DNA from: Synechococcaceae cyanobacterium SM2_3_1 | GTDB taxonomy: Bacteria > Cyanobacteriota > Cyanobacteriia > Thermostichales > Thermostichaceae | Assembly: GCA_012030715.1 (NCBI GenBank) | Contig: JAAUUJ010000004.1 | Span: 1-64,000 of the forward strand | Direction: 5' to 3' | Length of the DNA stretch: 64,000 nt | Shown here: positions 46,616-56,313 of the stretch, one piece after another | Position numbering within the stretch: position 1 is the stretch's first letter | How the letters are laid out: every line of letters begins with the position of its first letter | Translations under genes and position numbers: made by a program | The notes under the pieces: model-generated | The model's database searches: none | Told to the model about the DNA's origin: nothing | Seen by the model: the letters and a program-made list of their open reading frames with translations, nothing else

Positions 46616-47504
46616 TTGTCTACACTCACCACTGGTCGGCTCAAGCTTTTGCTAAAGGGGGGGAATAATCCTCCTAACCCTGATCTTTCTGGGCCTGGCC
46701 TTCTATACCCACTGGCTGGAGATCCCCCCCCTTGAGGTGGATGGTCATCTTTTGCGGGGGCTGGCTGTCGCCTTGGGTTTAAGTGTAGTGGCCCATGCAT
46801 GGGCAGGTTGGGCTTGGGGACTGATTCTGATCAACCTGGAGCAATTGGTTTCACCCCACTGGGCTGTACGGATCTACCTGCAGACCAATCTTGCCAAATA
46901 TATTCCCGGGAATATCTGGCATTTTCTGGGCCGGATCAGGGCAGGGACTGAAGAGGGGATCCCCTGGGAGATAGCCGCGTTGAGTGTCTTGCTAGAACCC
47001 CTGCTCATGGCGGCGGCAGCTCTGCTTTGCATGATCTTGACTTTGCAGGGACCCTACGTTTTGCTCCAGATTATTGGGTTCGCTCTTGTGGCTGTGGGTC
47101 TACATCCCCGCCTGGTCAACGGTGTTTTGCAGCGCCTGCATCCAGAGATTGCCAGAATCCAGGTCTATCCCTGGAAAGCCTTTCTGGCAGAACTGGTGTT
47201 TATGCTTCTACGCGGATGCGGATTCTTAGGGGTGATCCTGGTGTTGCATCCCCTCCACGCTTCACGCTGGTTGCAGTTGCTGGGGGCGTTCAGCGGGGCC
47301 TGGCTTTTGGGTCTGGTGGTGCCGGGTGCACCAGGAGGTTTAGGAGTGTTTGAGTCCGTCCTGCTCTTAGTCCTGCAGCCCTTGATCGCCACGGGCCCCC
47401 TGCTACAAAGTCTGGCCATTTATCGGGTTGTCAGTCTTCTGGCGGAGGTGACCGGGGCAGCCCTCAGTTATGTAAGATTCCCTGTCTTGAGAAATGCTGA
47501 GTGA
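46616..47504 (+). CDS. Flippase-like (LPG-synthase/UPF0104-type) membrane protein (frame break at 46657-46663)
   Basis: About 295 residues and seven or eight helices after joining. From the TTG at 46616 the protein begins MSTLTTGRLKLLLKGG; one fewer G in the seven-G run at 46657-46663 continues into IILLTLIFLGLAFYTHWLE. Family hallmarks are the amphipathic substrate segment IYLQTNLAKYIPGNIWHF, then LSVLLEPLLMAAAALL and VPGAPGGLGVFESVLLLVL. These define the lysylphosphatidylglycerol-synthase transmembrane superfamily, whose members flip lipids or lipid-linked intermediates. There is no synthase domain, so a transport role is inferred. The TTG start is uncertain because of the error at the 5' end. 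Confidence 0.82.
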
Positions 47505-47521
47505 TCGGGAACCCTGGATGC

Positions 47522-47908
47522 TCACATCGGGGTCTGGGCATATTTCATTCCTGCCTCAAAGGGATCAAACCCCTCATCAAAGCGGGTGAAATCATCATAG
47601 GAAGCTGCTTCTAAATTCACCCCCGTCAGATCTGCCTGGCGTAGATCTGAGCCCAGAAGATCAGCCCCCCGCAAATCCGCCTGCCTCAGGATCGCGGAGC
47701 CCAGGTCAGCATAGCTGAGGTCGGCACCTCGCAGGTTCGCCCCGCAAAAATCAGCAAAACCCAGATCGGCATAGCTGAGATCCACACCTTTTAAATCGGC
47801 ATGCTGCAGATCCGCCCGCTCCAAATTGGCTTCCTGAAAGCTGCGTTCTCCGGCTGCATAACGCTGGAGTAGGTCTGCAGCACTCTTGATCGGACGCACA
47901 CTCTCCAT
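47522..47908 (-). CDS. Pentapeptide-repeat protein
   Basis: 128 residues. A helical cap (IKSAADLLQRYAAGERSFQEA) precedes about 13 A(D/N)Lxx repeats (LERADLQHADLKGVDLSYADL and so on). The tail TGVNLEAASYDDFTRFDEGFDP is of the same type as the protein at 10331-10792: a tyrosine-rich segment ending near a TxF/TxLP element. It is cytoplasmic, with no signal peptide. Function unknown. It converges with the flippase-like gene, 17 bases apart. Confidence 0.87.
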   Translation of the reverse strand: MESVRPIKSAADLLQRYAAGERSFQEANLERADLQHADLKGVDLSYADLGFADFCGANLRGADLSYADLGSAILRQADLRGADLLGSDLRQADLTGVNLEAASYDDFTRFDEGFDPFEAGMKYAQTPM

Positions 47909-48032
47909 CGTCTTTCCTCAGCAACATTAGCCAAGCCTGTGAGGGCCAACTCCCATGATGGCTGGTCAAGGGAAACCGAGTCTAGCCCGTCCAGGAAATT
48001 AGCAGCCAGATCATGTTCATACGCGGAGGCCG

Positions 48033-49648
48033 TTAAGGGCAACTCTGGGGGTTTATGCAATGACCTGCGAGAAAATCGGTCCCCAGATCTATAGGTAGAC
48101 GACCCTGGAAGCAGCCCTTCCCTGCCAGAATCTCAACTGCCGCCTTGAGAGAGGCTGGTCCATCTCCATAGGTAACCAAGTAGCAGGGGAGATGAGGGCA
48201 AAGCACCAGATCATAAGGGGATCCCATGGCGATAACCACTAGCTTGTAGTCAAGTAGAGACTGGAGCAGCTGAATCTGAGCTGGATATCGGTAACTCTCA
48301 TAAATGCCCACCAGAATCAGAGAGGCTTGGGATGCCAGGTTCTGGATTTGATCAAGAGCTTCCTGATCAAGTTGAAATGAGTAAGGCTGGCAGACAACTT
48401 TCGCGAAAACCATCCTGCAGGCACTCCCCAGATCCCCTCGAGATTGGGGCCAGATCACCAGGATCTTGTCCGAGTCAGCCACGGGCAGGAGTTGATGCTC
48501 ATCCTTGACCAGGGTGATGCTGGCCTCCGCGATCTGTTGAGCAACCGCTTGATGGGAGCTTTTTCCGATCTGCTTCAGTGGGGGTAAAGGTGCTGGATGC
48601 CAGAGACCCGAGCGTGCCTTTTGCTGCAAGATCCTGCCTACTGAGGCATCGAGACGCTCTCGACTGATCCGCCCTTGCTGAACTGCCCCGAGAAGCAGGT
48701 CATAGGCCAGTTGCGGTTCACGGGCAGAATGTCCGGCATCAGCGCCAAAGAGAAGCACATCGGCTCCGGCCTCAAAGGCAAGCAGGGCCGCCTCGGCACT
48801 ATGCCAGGTTTGATCCAGGGCTCCCATTGTCAGAGAATCGGTAACAATCAACCCCTGAAAGCCCCATTTCTGCCGTAAGAGATCCTGCAGAATCCGTGAT
48901 GAAAGCGTAGCTGGACAATCGGGATCGAGTGCAGGGACCAGCACATGAGCGGTCATGATCGCAGGGGCTCCCCTCTGAATTAACTGCTGAAAGGGAAAGA
49001 GATCCACAGCCTCTAAGGTTGACAAAGAACGGTCCACCCGTGGTAAGCCCAGGTGCGAATCCACAACGGTATCCCCATGGCCAGGAAAGTGCTTCAGGGT
49101 TGTCAGGATCCCCGCCTGCTCATAAGTTTTGAACACCACTTCTCCCCATTGGCTCACCTGCTGAGGAACGGAACCATAAGCCCGAATTCCGATAATCGGG
49201 TTGGCGGGATTGCTATTCACATCCACCACCGGGGCAAAGTTGAAGTTGATGCCCAGGGCTTGTAATTCTAGGGCGGTGATCGCTGCCATCTGCCTTGCCC
49301 AATCCAGATCCCCAGTCGCCGCGACTGCCATGGCACTGGGAAAGTGGGTGGCCTCAGGCGGCAAGCGATCCACAGACCCCCCTTCCTGATCAATGGCGAT
49401 CCACAAGGGGATCCTGGCCAGGTCTGAATCTGCTGGGTTAGGGCTCTCACCTGTTGCACGGAGATCAGATTGCCGCTTTTCTGATAGAGAATGACGCCAC
49501 CAATGTGATACGAGTCGATCATCTCCCGCAGTTCGGGGGACAGATCCGCACCCGTGAAGTAAACCAGTAGCAGTTGTCCGACTTTTTCTGCCAGGGTCAG
49601 GGTGTTGAGCTGCTGCTCTATGTGTGGATCCATGCTCCACCTCGACAA
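48033..49648 (-). CDS. nagZ: Beta-N-acetylhexosaminidase (GH3) (frame break near 49421)
   Basis: A glycoside hydrolase family 3 enzyme of about 538 residues after joining. It begins MSRWSMDPHIEQQLNTLTL (ATG 49648; an internal ATG at 49633 is possible). A missing C near 49421 separates the first 95 residues from LARIPLWIAIDQEGGSVDRLP. The NagZ signature KHFPGHGDTVVDSHLGLP carries the histidine general acid/base, and GLIVTDSLTMGALDQ carries the nucleophile aspartate. It cleaves N-acetylglucosamine from peptidoglycan fragments during wall recycling. The C-terminal about 170 residues form a second GH3-type domain (EASITLVKDEHQLLPVADSD) absent from short Gram-negative NagZ. There is no signal peptide. 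Confidence 0.92.
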
Positions 49649-49681
49649 ATTTCAGAACTCATGGGCGCAGTCTGGATGTTA

Positions 49682-49828
49682 TCAAAGGATCAACAGCCCC
49701 AACGCTTCCGGAGGCGGGGGTTGAAAGGCAGCCCGATAATCCAGGAGCTGGACCAGCAGCAGATATCCCAATCCCAGAAGCACAGCGAAAATTCCGGTGG
49801 CAACTGCAACCCATTGGGGACGATTCAT
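49682..49828 (-). CDS. 48-residue single-helix membrane protein
   Basis: A short gene starting ATG at 49828 (MNRPQWVAVATGIFAVLLG). It has one membrane helix of about 23 residues (VATGIFAVLLGLGYLLLVQLL), then a short acidic/proline segment (DYRAAFQPPPPEALGL) and a stop at 49682. The pattern of a short positive N-terminus, one helix and a DxR... P tail is seen in small conserved cyanobacterial thylakoid proteins. I cannot name the family. It lies 34 bases upstream of nagZ on the same strand and diverges from the exported methyltransferase gene 75 bases away. Confidence 0.6.
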   Translation of the reverse strand: MNRPQWVAVATGIFAVLLGLGYLLLVQLLDYRAAFQPPPPEALGLLIL

Positions 49829-49902
49829 TGGCAACGCTCCGGCAAACTTCTCTTATCCTAGTCAGGGCCGGAGCAATTGTTAAGCAGAAGCTAGGGGGCT
49901 GA

Positions 49903-50643
49903 ATGGTTCGGATGCTGCTACTGGGGATCGGTATATTCTTCAGTTTGACTGTCATGCTGCCTGTGCAGGCAGGCTCAGATCACCTGTACCATGATCCCTG
50001 GCCTCCCCGACCGGGAAGTATTGGCAAGGTGTACATGAATCGTCCTATCGCCAGAGTCATGGGTTACGAGGGGGCGTACTGGCTGGAGCGACCCCAGCGG
50101 GCACAGGAAGAAAACCCAGATGCTGTGATTGCGGCTCTCAATCTTCAGCCTACCGATATCGTGGCGGATATTGGCTCAGGAACTGGCTATTTCAGTACCA
50201 AGATCAGTGAACAGGTTCTCGATGGAACCGTGCTGGCGGTGGATGTTCAACCGCAAATGCAGAGGATCCTTGCATCTCGTCTGCAGGATGAAGGTATCGA
50301 CAACATTATCCCGATTCTGGGGGAGGAGCAGGATCCTCACTTACCCGCAGGTGAGGTGGATCTGGCGCTGATGGTGGATACCTACCATGAATTTGCCTAT
50401 CCCTACGAAATGATGCAGGGGATCCTCAAGGGACTGAAGCCAGGAGGACGGGTAGTCCTAGTGGAGTACAAAAAAGAAAATCCTCTGATTCCGATCAAGC
50501 CTCTTCACAAGATGAGTCAGGCCCAGGTGAGAAGAGAAATGGCCGGGGTGGGACTGGAGTGGATGGCAGCCCTTGAGGTGGTGCCCCATCAGCATGTGTT
50601 GGTCTTTCAAAAGCCTGCAGATTCAGTGACCCTCCAGAAATAA
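49903..50643 (+). CDS. Exported class I methyltransferase
   Basis: A 246-residue protein. Residues 1-23 look like a signal peptide (MLLLGIGIFFSLTVMLPVQAG). A Rossmann SAM-methyltransferase core follows: DIVADIGSGTGYFSTKI (motif I), VLAVDVQPQMQRILASRL (motif II), NIIPILGEEQDPHLP, LALMVDTYHEFAYPYEMMQ (motif IV region), and LKPGGRVVLVEYKKENP. Another segment, VYMNRPIARVMGYEGAYWLERP, precedes the core and is typical of a bacterial family with the YHEF signature. Substrate unknown. A SAM enzyme with an apparent export signal is unusual since SAM is cytoplasmic; it may instead be membrane-tethered with the domain inside. The gene is complete. Confidence 0.85.
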   Translation: MVRMLLLGIGIFFSLTVMLPVQAGSDHLYHDPWPPRPGSIGKVYMNRPIARVMGYEGAYWLERPQRAQEENPDAVIAALNLQPTDIVADIGSGTGYFSTKISEQVLDGTVLAVDVQPQMQRILASRLQDEGIDNIIPILGEEQDPHLPAGEVDLALMVDTYHEFAYPYEMMQGILKGLKPGGRVVLVEYKKENPLIPIKPLHKMSQAQVRREMAGVGLEWMAALEVVPHQHVLVFQKPADSVTLQK

Positions 50644-50711
50644 TGAAGAAATTCCTGGATCTTGCCGGAGCCCAAATCCGCTCTCCGCACAATTGATCTA
50701 GCAAGTGGGGG

Positions 50712-51995
50712 GTGAAGAGGGACGTGAATATGCATGTGCAAGCTAAGCAGCATCAATTTTGCCTATTCGGCTTACCGGCTGAACAGGGGCGCTGGTTTCT
50801 GATTCCCTTGGGAATGCTCCTGCTCCTCTGTCTGGGTACCGTTTATTCCTGGAGTATTTTTCGCAAACCCTTGGAGACATTGCTAAACCTCAGTGCCACC
50901 GAAAGTCTTCTCCCCTACACCGTGGTATTGCTCTTCTACTCAGCTCTGATGCCGATCACAGGCTTTTATCTGGATCGGATAGGGATTCGCAGGATTATGC
51001 TCATGGCGGCAGTGATTGTGGGGATCGGCTATATTCTGGCCAGTTTTTCCCAGGGCATTACTCCCTTGATCCTCAGCTACGGCGTCATCGTGGGCACAGG
51101 CGTGGGGATGGCGTATGGGGTACCCATAGTGGTGGCTGCCCGCTGGTTTCCAGATCGGAAAGGCTTGGCAGTCGGTCTAACCATCGTCGGGTTTGGGCTG
51201 TCCCCGGTGGTCACGGCTCCCCTGGCCAAAAGCCTGATGGATGCTTATGGGGTGCAGCAGACCCTGTTGATTCTGGGCATCGTGTTTGCCCTGACGATTC
51301 TGGCGTTGTCAACGGTCCTGAGCCTTCCCCCGCAGGGATGGCAGCCACAGGGATGGACATCAAAATCAACAACCCATGTGCTGGAGCCTATATCCCGAGA
51401 TCCCCTCCTGCGAACCCGTTCTTTTTATGGTCTCTGGATCTGCTACATGATCGGAACGTTGATTGGCCTGAGTGCAATTGGTATCTCCAGCCCAGTAGCA
51501 GAAGAAATGATTCAATTGGATCCTGCCCTTGCGGCTAGCAGTGTATCTCTATTTGCCCTCTGTAATGGCTTGAGTCGTCCTTTATTTGGTTGGCTCACGG
51601 ATCGATTCCAACCTCGGAATGTGGCTGTTGCCTCGTATCTATTAATTCTCCTGGCCTCATCCCTGATGCTCAATGTTCAGTCGGGTCAAGTGATCACCTA
51701 TTTAGTTGCCTTCTGTATTTTTTGGTTTTGCCTGGGGGGATGGCTGGCTCTGGCACCTACAGCAACCTTAGCGTTATTTAATCCCGAGAATTATGCCCGC
51801 AACTATGGTCTTGTTTTCACCGCTTATGGGGTTGGTGCAGTTCTGGGTACCCTGACGGCAGGCCGGATTCGGGATGTCATGGGGTCCTACCTCTACGCCT
51901 TCTACCCGATGGCTTTCCTGGCGGTGTTCGGCATAGGTATGGCAATCATACTACTGAAGCAAAAACAGCTCCCGGCAGCAATAAAGGCCCCTTGA
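50712..51995 (+). CDS. OFA-family (oxalate/formate antiporter type) MFS transporter
   Basis: A 427-residue protein with 12 membrane helices. The GTG at 50712 is used in this entry; ATG 50730 is an alternative. Segments in order: RWFLIPLGMLLLLCLGTVYSW (OFA opening), YLDRIGIRRIM (loop 2-3 signature), YGVPIVVAARWFPDRKGLAVGL (family motif), IGISSPVAEEM, LSRPLFGWLTDRFQPRN and NYGLVFTAYGVGAVLGTL. The OxlT group exchanges dicarboxylates, monocarboxylates or formate. Formate would be produced by the formamidase encoded at 18014, so export of formate is a tempting but untested link. It is separated from the downstream phosphoketolase gene by a hairpin. Confidence 0.86.
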   Translation: MKRDVNMHVQAKQHQFCLFGLPAEQGRWFLIPLGMLLLLCLGTVYSWSIFRKPLETLLNLSATESLLPYTVVLLFYSALMPITGFYLDRIGIRRIMLMAAVIVGIGYILASFSQGITPLILSYGVIVGTGVGMAYGVPIVVAARWFPDRKGLAVGLTIVGFGLSPVVTAPLAKSLMDAYGVQQTLLILGIVFALTILALSTVLSLPPQGWQPQGWTSKSTTHVLEPISRDPLLRTRSFYGLWICYMIGTLIGLSAIGISSPVAEEMIQLDPALAASSVSLFALCNGLSRPLFGWLTDRFQPRNVAVASYLLILLASSLMLNVQSGQVITYLVAFCIFWFCLGGWLALAPTATLALFNPENYARNYGLVFTAYGVGAVLGTLTAGRIRDVMGSYLYAFYPMAFLAVFGIGMAIILLKQKQLPAAIKAP

Positions 51996-52004
51996 GGTGG
52001 GGCC
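51986..52004. terminator. GC hairpin between convergent genes
   Basis: GGCCCC (51986-51991) pairs with GGGGCC (51999-52004) across a seven-base loop, overlapping the stop codon of the OFA transporter. No T tract follows on either strand. It lies between the convergent transporter and phosphoketolase genes, where a bidirectional terminator would be expected. Confidence 0.35.
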
Positions 52005-52074
52005 CATTCAGGACGTGGGGGAGAGATCAGAGCTTTCCAGTGTGCTCCCCAAAGTAGATCGGGGCTGAATCAGC

Positions 52075-54508
52075 CTAGTACGGCCAGGTCCAGTCGAGAA
52101 TGTCAGGCCGATCCATCCCGTGCTTATAGGCATAGTGACGGCAGTCAATCTGCTCATTCAGGAAGGCCTCTTTGGCATGGGCCCCGGCCACTTTCAATTT
52201 GGGAACCCGGTCAATCACATCAATGGCAATACTGAAGCGATCAATATTGTTGATGATCGCCAGATCCAGGGGGGTATTGATGTTGCCTTTTTCCTTGTAG
52301 CCCCGCACGTGCATATTCTTATGATTGGTGCGTCGGTAGGCAAAACGGTGGATCAGCCAGGGATAGCCATGGAAGTTAAAGATAATCGGCTTGTCCAGAG
52401 TGAACATACTGTCAAAGTCCCGATCACTTAAGCCGTGGGGGTGCTCGGTATCTGGCTGCAGTTTGAATAGATCCACCACATTGATAAATCGGATCTTCAG
52501 TTCCGGGAAGGCTTCCCGCAGCAACACCGTGGCCGCCAGGGCTTCCTGCGTGGGAATATCGCCAGCGGTGGCCAGGACTACATCCGGTTCCTCTCCTTGA
52601 TCATTGCTGGCCCAGTCCCAGATCCCGATCCCTTTGGTGCAGTGCTTGACGGCGGCATCCATATCCATGAACTGCAGGTGCTTCTGCTTATCGGCCACAA
52701 TCACATTGATGTAATTCTTGCTGCGCAGACAGTGGTCCGCCACCGACAGCAGGGTATTCACGTCCGGGGGTAGATAAATGCGGATCACCTCGAGCTCTTG
52801 TTGGCCACCACATCCAGAAACCCAGGATCCTGGTGGGTAAAGCCGTTATGGTCCTGACGCCAGACCGTAGAGGTGATCAGAATGTTATGGGAGGGAATTC
52901 TGGCCCGCCAGCTCAGTTCATGGCATTTCTCGATCCATTTGGCGTGTTGATTGACCATCGAGTCGATCACATGCACAAAGGCCTCGTAGGTGGAGAAGAA
53001 AGCATGCCGCCCGGTGAGCAGATAGCCCTCGATCCAGCCCTCTAGGGTATGCTCACTGAGCATTTCCATCACTCGTCCATCGGGAGCAAGCAGACCCCCG
53101 TCTTCATCGAAGTCTAATTTTTCAGCCATCCAGGTTTTGGGAGTGACTTCATACAGGGCGGTGAGGCGGTTCGATGTGTTTTCATCCGGACTGAAGACGC
53201 GGAAATTGGTCATGTTTTTCTGCATCACATCCCGGAGAAAGATCCCCAACGGTCGAGTGTTTTCCGCCTGGATCACGCCAGGTTTATCAACGTCAATCCC
53301 ATACTCACGAAAATCTGGCATGAACAGATCGCGACAGAGCAGCCCGCCATTGGCGTGAGGATTGGATCCCATCCGGCGATTCCCCTGGGGGGCTAACTCC
53401 TGCAACTCCGCCAGCAGGCGTCCCTCTTGATCAAAGAGATCTTCAGGTTTGTAGCTGCGCATCCAGGTTTCCAGCAGCTTGAGATGTTCGGGGTTCGAAG
53501 CCACATCAGCCATGGGGACCTGGTGAGAGCGCCAGAAACCCTCCAGCTTATGCCCGTCCACTTCTGCAGGCGAGGTCCAGCCTTTGGGAGAACGCAGAAT
53601 GATCATCGGCCAGCGAGGTAGGCTGAGGTTCTGACCGGAGCGTGCCTGGTGCTGAATCTCACGGATCTCCTGAACGCAGCGATCCAGCGTAGCGGCCATC
53701 GCCTGATGCATACTCTCAGGCTCAGAACCCTCGACAAAATAAGGTTGGTAGCCATACCCCAGGAACAGATTTTCCAGATCACTGTGGCTGATGCGGGCCA
53801 GGATGGTGGGGTTATTAATCTTATAACCATTCAGGTGCAGAATCGGTAGGACAGCACCATCGGTTTTGGGGTTGAGGAACTTGTTGGAGTGCCAGGAGGT
53901 GGCCAAAGGACCCGTTTCGGCTTCTCCATCCCCCACAACGGCAACTGAGATCAGATCCGGGTTGTCAAAGACTGACCCAAAGGCATGAGAGAGAGAATAG
54001 CCCAACTCACCTCCCTCATGAATCGATCCGGGGGTTTCTGGGGTGCAGTGGCTGCCAATTCCACCCGGGAAGGAGAACTGTTTAAAAACTTTTTTAGGCC
54101 ATAGATGTCTTCTTGCTTATCGGGGAAGACCTCGGTGTAAGACCCTTCCAAATACACGGGGGCCAGAACTCCAGGAGCTCCATGTCCTGGACCCGACAAG
54201 AAGATCATATTGAGGTCATATTTTTTGATCACCCGGCTGAGGTGGATCCAAATAAATGCCTGTCCTGGGCTTGATCCCCAATGTCCGAGGAGGCGTGATT
54301 TGATATGGGCAGGTTGGAGGGGTTCTCGGAGCAACGGGTTGTCCTCTAAATAGAGCATCCCCAGGATCAGATAGCAACTGGCACGCCAGAAAGCATCCAT
54401 TTTTTCGAGTTCTGTTGCCTCTAGCGGCGTGCCCTCCACGGTTGAGCGTGCCTTACCAAAGCAACTGATGGAAGAGTTGGCGTTCACTTTTTCGGGGGTC
54501 ATGACCAT
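52075..54508 (-). CDS. xfp: Phosphoketolase (two frame breaks)
   Basis: A thiamine-diphosphate enzyme cleaving xylulose-5-phosphate (and often fructose-6-phosphate) to acetyl phosphate plus an aldose phosphate. About 811 residues after joining three frames. N-terminal part: [49 protein letters not shown]. Middle: [21 protein letters not shown] (after adding one A at 54084-54088) and [15 protein letters not shown] (the ThDP motif). C-terminal: [39 protein letters not shown], and, after adding one base near 52796, [17 protein letters not shown]. All the key histidines and acids of the family are present. It links the Calvin-cycle sugar pool directly to acetyl-CoA. Confidence 0.95.
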
Positions 54509-54778
54509 GAGTTACCTACCTCTGCCCGAGTTAAAAACAGGCAAACTTACGAACTATTTGCATTATCAAGGATATTTTTGAATTCCTCCTGTCATCTGCA
54601 CCACTTGTTAAGGATTAAAACCGGAACATTGAGGAAAGTTTAAATCTTCTTTTTCAGCATCAATGTGTCTAAAAAGCTGGGATCGCCCTCTCAGGGGGAG
54701 CAAGTCTTCACCGATCCAGGATCATCTTTGAGGGGAACTGGACTGCTACCATAGCAAAGCTGTTTTTACCGAACCCCT

Positions 54779-55756
54779 ATGCAACCGCGGCGAGTGGCGC
54801 GTGAGCTGGCCCTGCTGGGTCTGAGTCAGTTGCCCACCAATCCCAGCAAGCTAAGGCAAAAATCTTGGGAGGATCTGCTGACGGCAGCTGTGCGCACCCT
54901 CTCGGAAGAAGTGGAGGAAAGTTTGACGGCAGCCGCGGCGGAGGTCCAGCGCAGTGATCGCTTAATGCAGGAAAGCCAGCAGATCCTGCCGGAACCTGTC
55001 CTACCTTCTATCCAGGGAACCCCTCCTGCTTCTCCTGGGGAAAGTGAGACCATCTTGAGTCGGGTTCGCCAGATCCAGGGGCAACTGCGTCGATCCGAGC
55101 GTGCCCTTAAAACCAACACTGTAGATCTCTTTCAGCGTCAGAGCGAGTTGGTGGGTCTGGTGCATCAGGCTCAGGATTCTCTGGCCACTGCTGTGGAGCA
55201 ATTGTCTCAGCTGGAGCAACGGCTGCAGAGCGCTCGTCAGGTGCTGGGATCAGCCACCCAGTTAACCCAGGTAGCGATCAACCGCCTGGGAGTGGCTTTA
55301 TCGATGCCGGAATGGCTACAGCTGGTTCACGCTAAAGAAGTTCAGGCGTTTGCCCTGGAGTTGTTAACTACCCTGCACCGCTATCGCCAGGAAGTGGATC
55401 AGCAATTGCAAACCGCACTAGTGGGATGGCAGCTGGGACGCCTGAGCCGCATTGATCGGGATGTTCTGCGACTGGCAACCGTGGAGCTGCAATTTTTGGG
55501 TGGACCTGAGCGAGTGGCCATTAACGAAGCCGTAGAGCTGGCCAAGAAGTACGGTAATGAAGACTCTGCCGCATTTATCAATGGGGTGTTGCGCCGATTG
55601 GTGGGACGGGGTGGCATGGGTGAAGTCCCCCCTGAAGCCCAGCCTGAGCCCCCTACGCCTGTTGCAGATCCTCTAATGTCGTCAGCACCTCCGCGTAGTG
55701 TTGGGAGGGACTCACAATCGGAAAGATCTCCCGGAGAACGCCCTCAGGATCAATAA
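54779..55756 (+). CDS. nusB: Transcription antitermination factor NusB, extended form
   Basis: NusB binds boxA RNA with NusE (S10) in rRNA antitermination. The C-terminal half is a standard NusB fold (GWQLGRLSRIDRDVLRLATVELQFLG then RVAINEAVELAKKYGNEDSAAFINGVLRRL). The first helix (PRRVARELALLGLSQL) is separated from it by an unusually long, glutamine-rich helical insertion (residues 45-190, e.g. LRRSERALKTNTVDLFQRQSE). Typical bacterial NusB is 140-210 residues; this is 325. The last about 34 codons overlap the 3' end of the peroxiredoxin gene on the other strand by 104 bases. That tail (PPEAQPEPPTP...) may therefore be a read-through caused by a missing base. Confidence 0.9.
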   Translation: MQPRRVARELALLGLSQLPTNPSKLRQKSWEDLLTAAVRTLSEEVEESLTAAAAEVQRSDRLMQESQQILPEPVLPSIQGTPPASPGESETILSRVRQIQGQLRRSERALKTNTVDLFQRQSELVGLVHQAQDSLATAVEQLSQLEQRLQSARQVLGSATQLTQVAINRLGVALSMPEWLQLVHAKEVQAFALELLTTLHRYRQEVDQQLQTALVGWQLGRLSRIDRDVLRLATVELQFLGGPERVAINEAVELAKKYGNEDSAAFINGVLRRLVGRGGMGEVPPEAQPEPPTPVADPLMSSAPPRSVGRDSQSERSPGERPQDQ

Positions 55757-56204
55757 GAAAGCTGTTGCGCAAAGCCATCTCTCCCATCCAGGATCCATAC
55801 TGACGGCTGACCGTTCCCGCCGGATCGGCGAGCAGGGGAAACCTCAACCCCTCCACTTCACAGAACTTGCGGTGGGAGGTAACACTGTCGGCACTGATCC
55901 CGACCACTTCGGCCTGCAGAGCATGAAACTGGTCAAGGTGTTGCTGGAATCGGCGGGCCTCCAGGGTACAGCCTGAGGTGAAGTCACGCGGGTAAAAGTA
56001 GAGCACCACCCACTGACCCCGAAAATCCTGGAGCTGGCGGGGATGCCCCTGACTGTCTTCGAGAACAAACTCGGGGGCGGGCTGATCAATGGCAGGAAGG
56101 AGGGTTGTCCCCCATTGCGCCTGGACTGGTGCACTGCCCATTCCCCAACCCAGGAACAAAATCAGAAGCAGAGGGGCCAACCTTTGCCGCCATATATTTG
56201 CCAT
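55653..56204 (-). CDS. Exported PrxQ-type peroxiredoxin
   Basis: A 183-residue protein from the ATG at 56204 (MANIWRQRLAPLLLI). The signal peptide (LLLILFLGWGMGSAPVQAQ) targets the periplasm or thylakoid lumen. The thiol peroxidase domain has YFYPRDFTSGCTLEARRFQQ, with the peroxidatic cysteine in the SGCT motif, and HRKFCEVEGLRFPLLADPAG. In most PrxQ proteins the resolving cysteine lies five residues after the peroxidatic one; here that position is an arginine (CTLEAR), so this is an atypical or 1-Cys form, unless the Cys in FCEVEG serves. The end is IVSPSQHYAEVLTTLEDLQQA. It detoxifies hydroperoxides. Confidence 0.9.
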   Translation of the reverse strand: MANIWRQRLAPLLLILFLGWGMGSAPVQAQWGTTLLPAIDQPAPEFVLEDSQGHPRQLQDFRGQWVVLYFYPRDFTSGCTLEARRFQQHLDQFHALQAEVVGISADSVTSHRKFCEVEGLRFPLLADPAGTVSRQYGSWMGEMALRNSFLIDPEGVLREIFPIVSPSQHYAEVLTTLEDLQQA

Positions 56205-56313
56205 TGCCTTATCCCTATAGCGATGAGTCAAAGATTTCAATGTAAATTCTGCGCATGAATCTTTACATAAATTAGTACAATAATGCATGTGGTTTCGATA
56301 GGTATTTTTTCTT

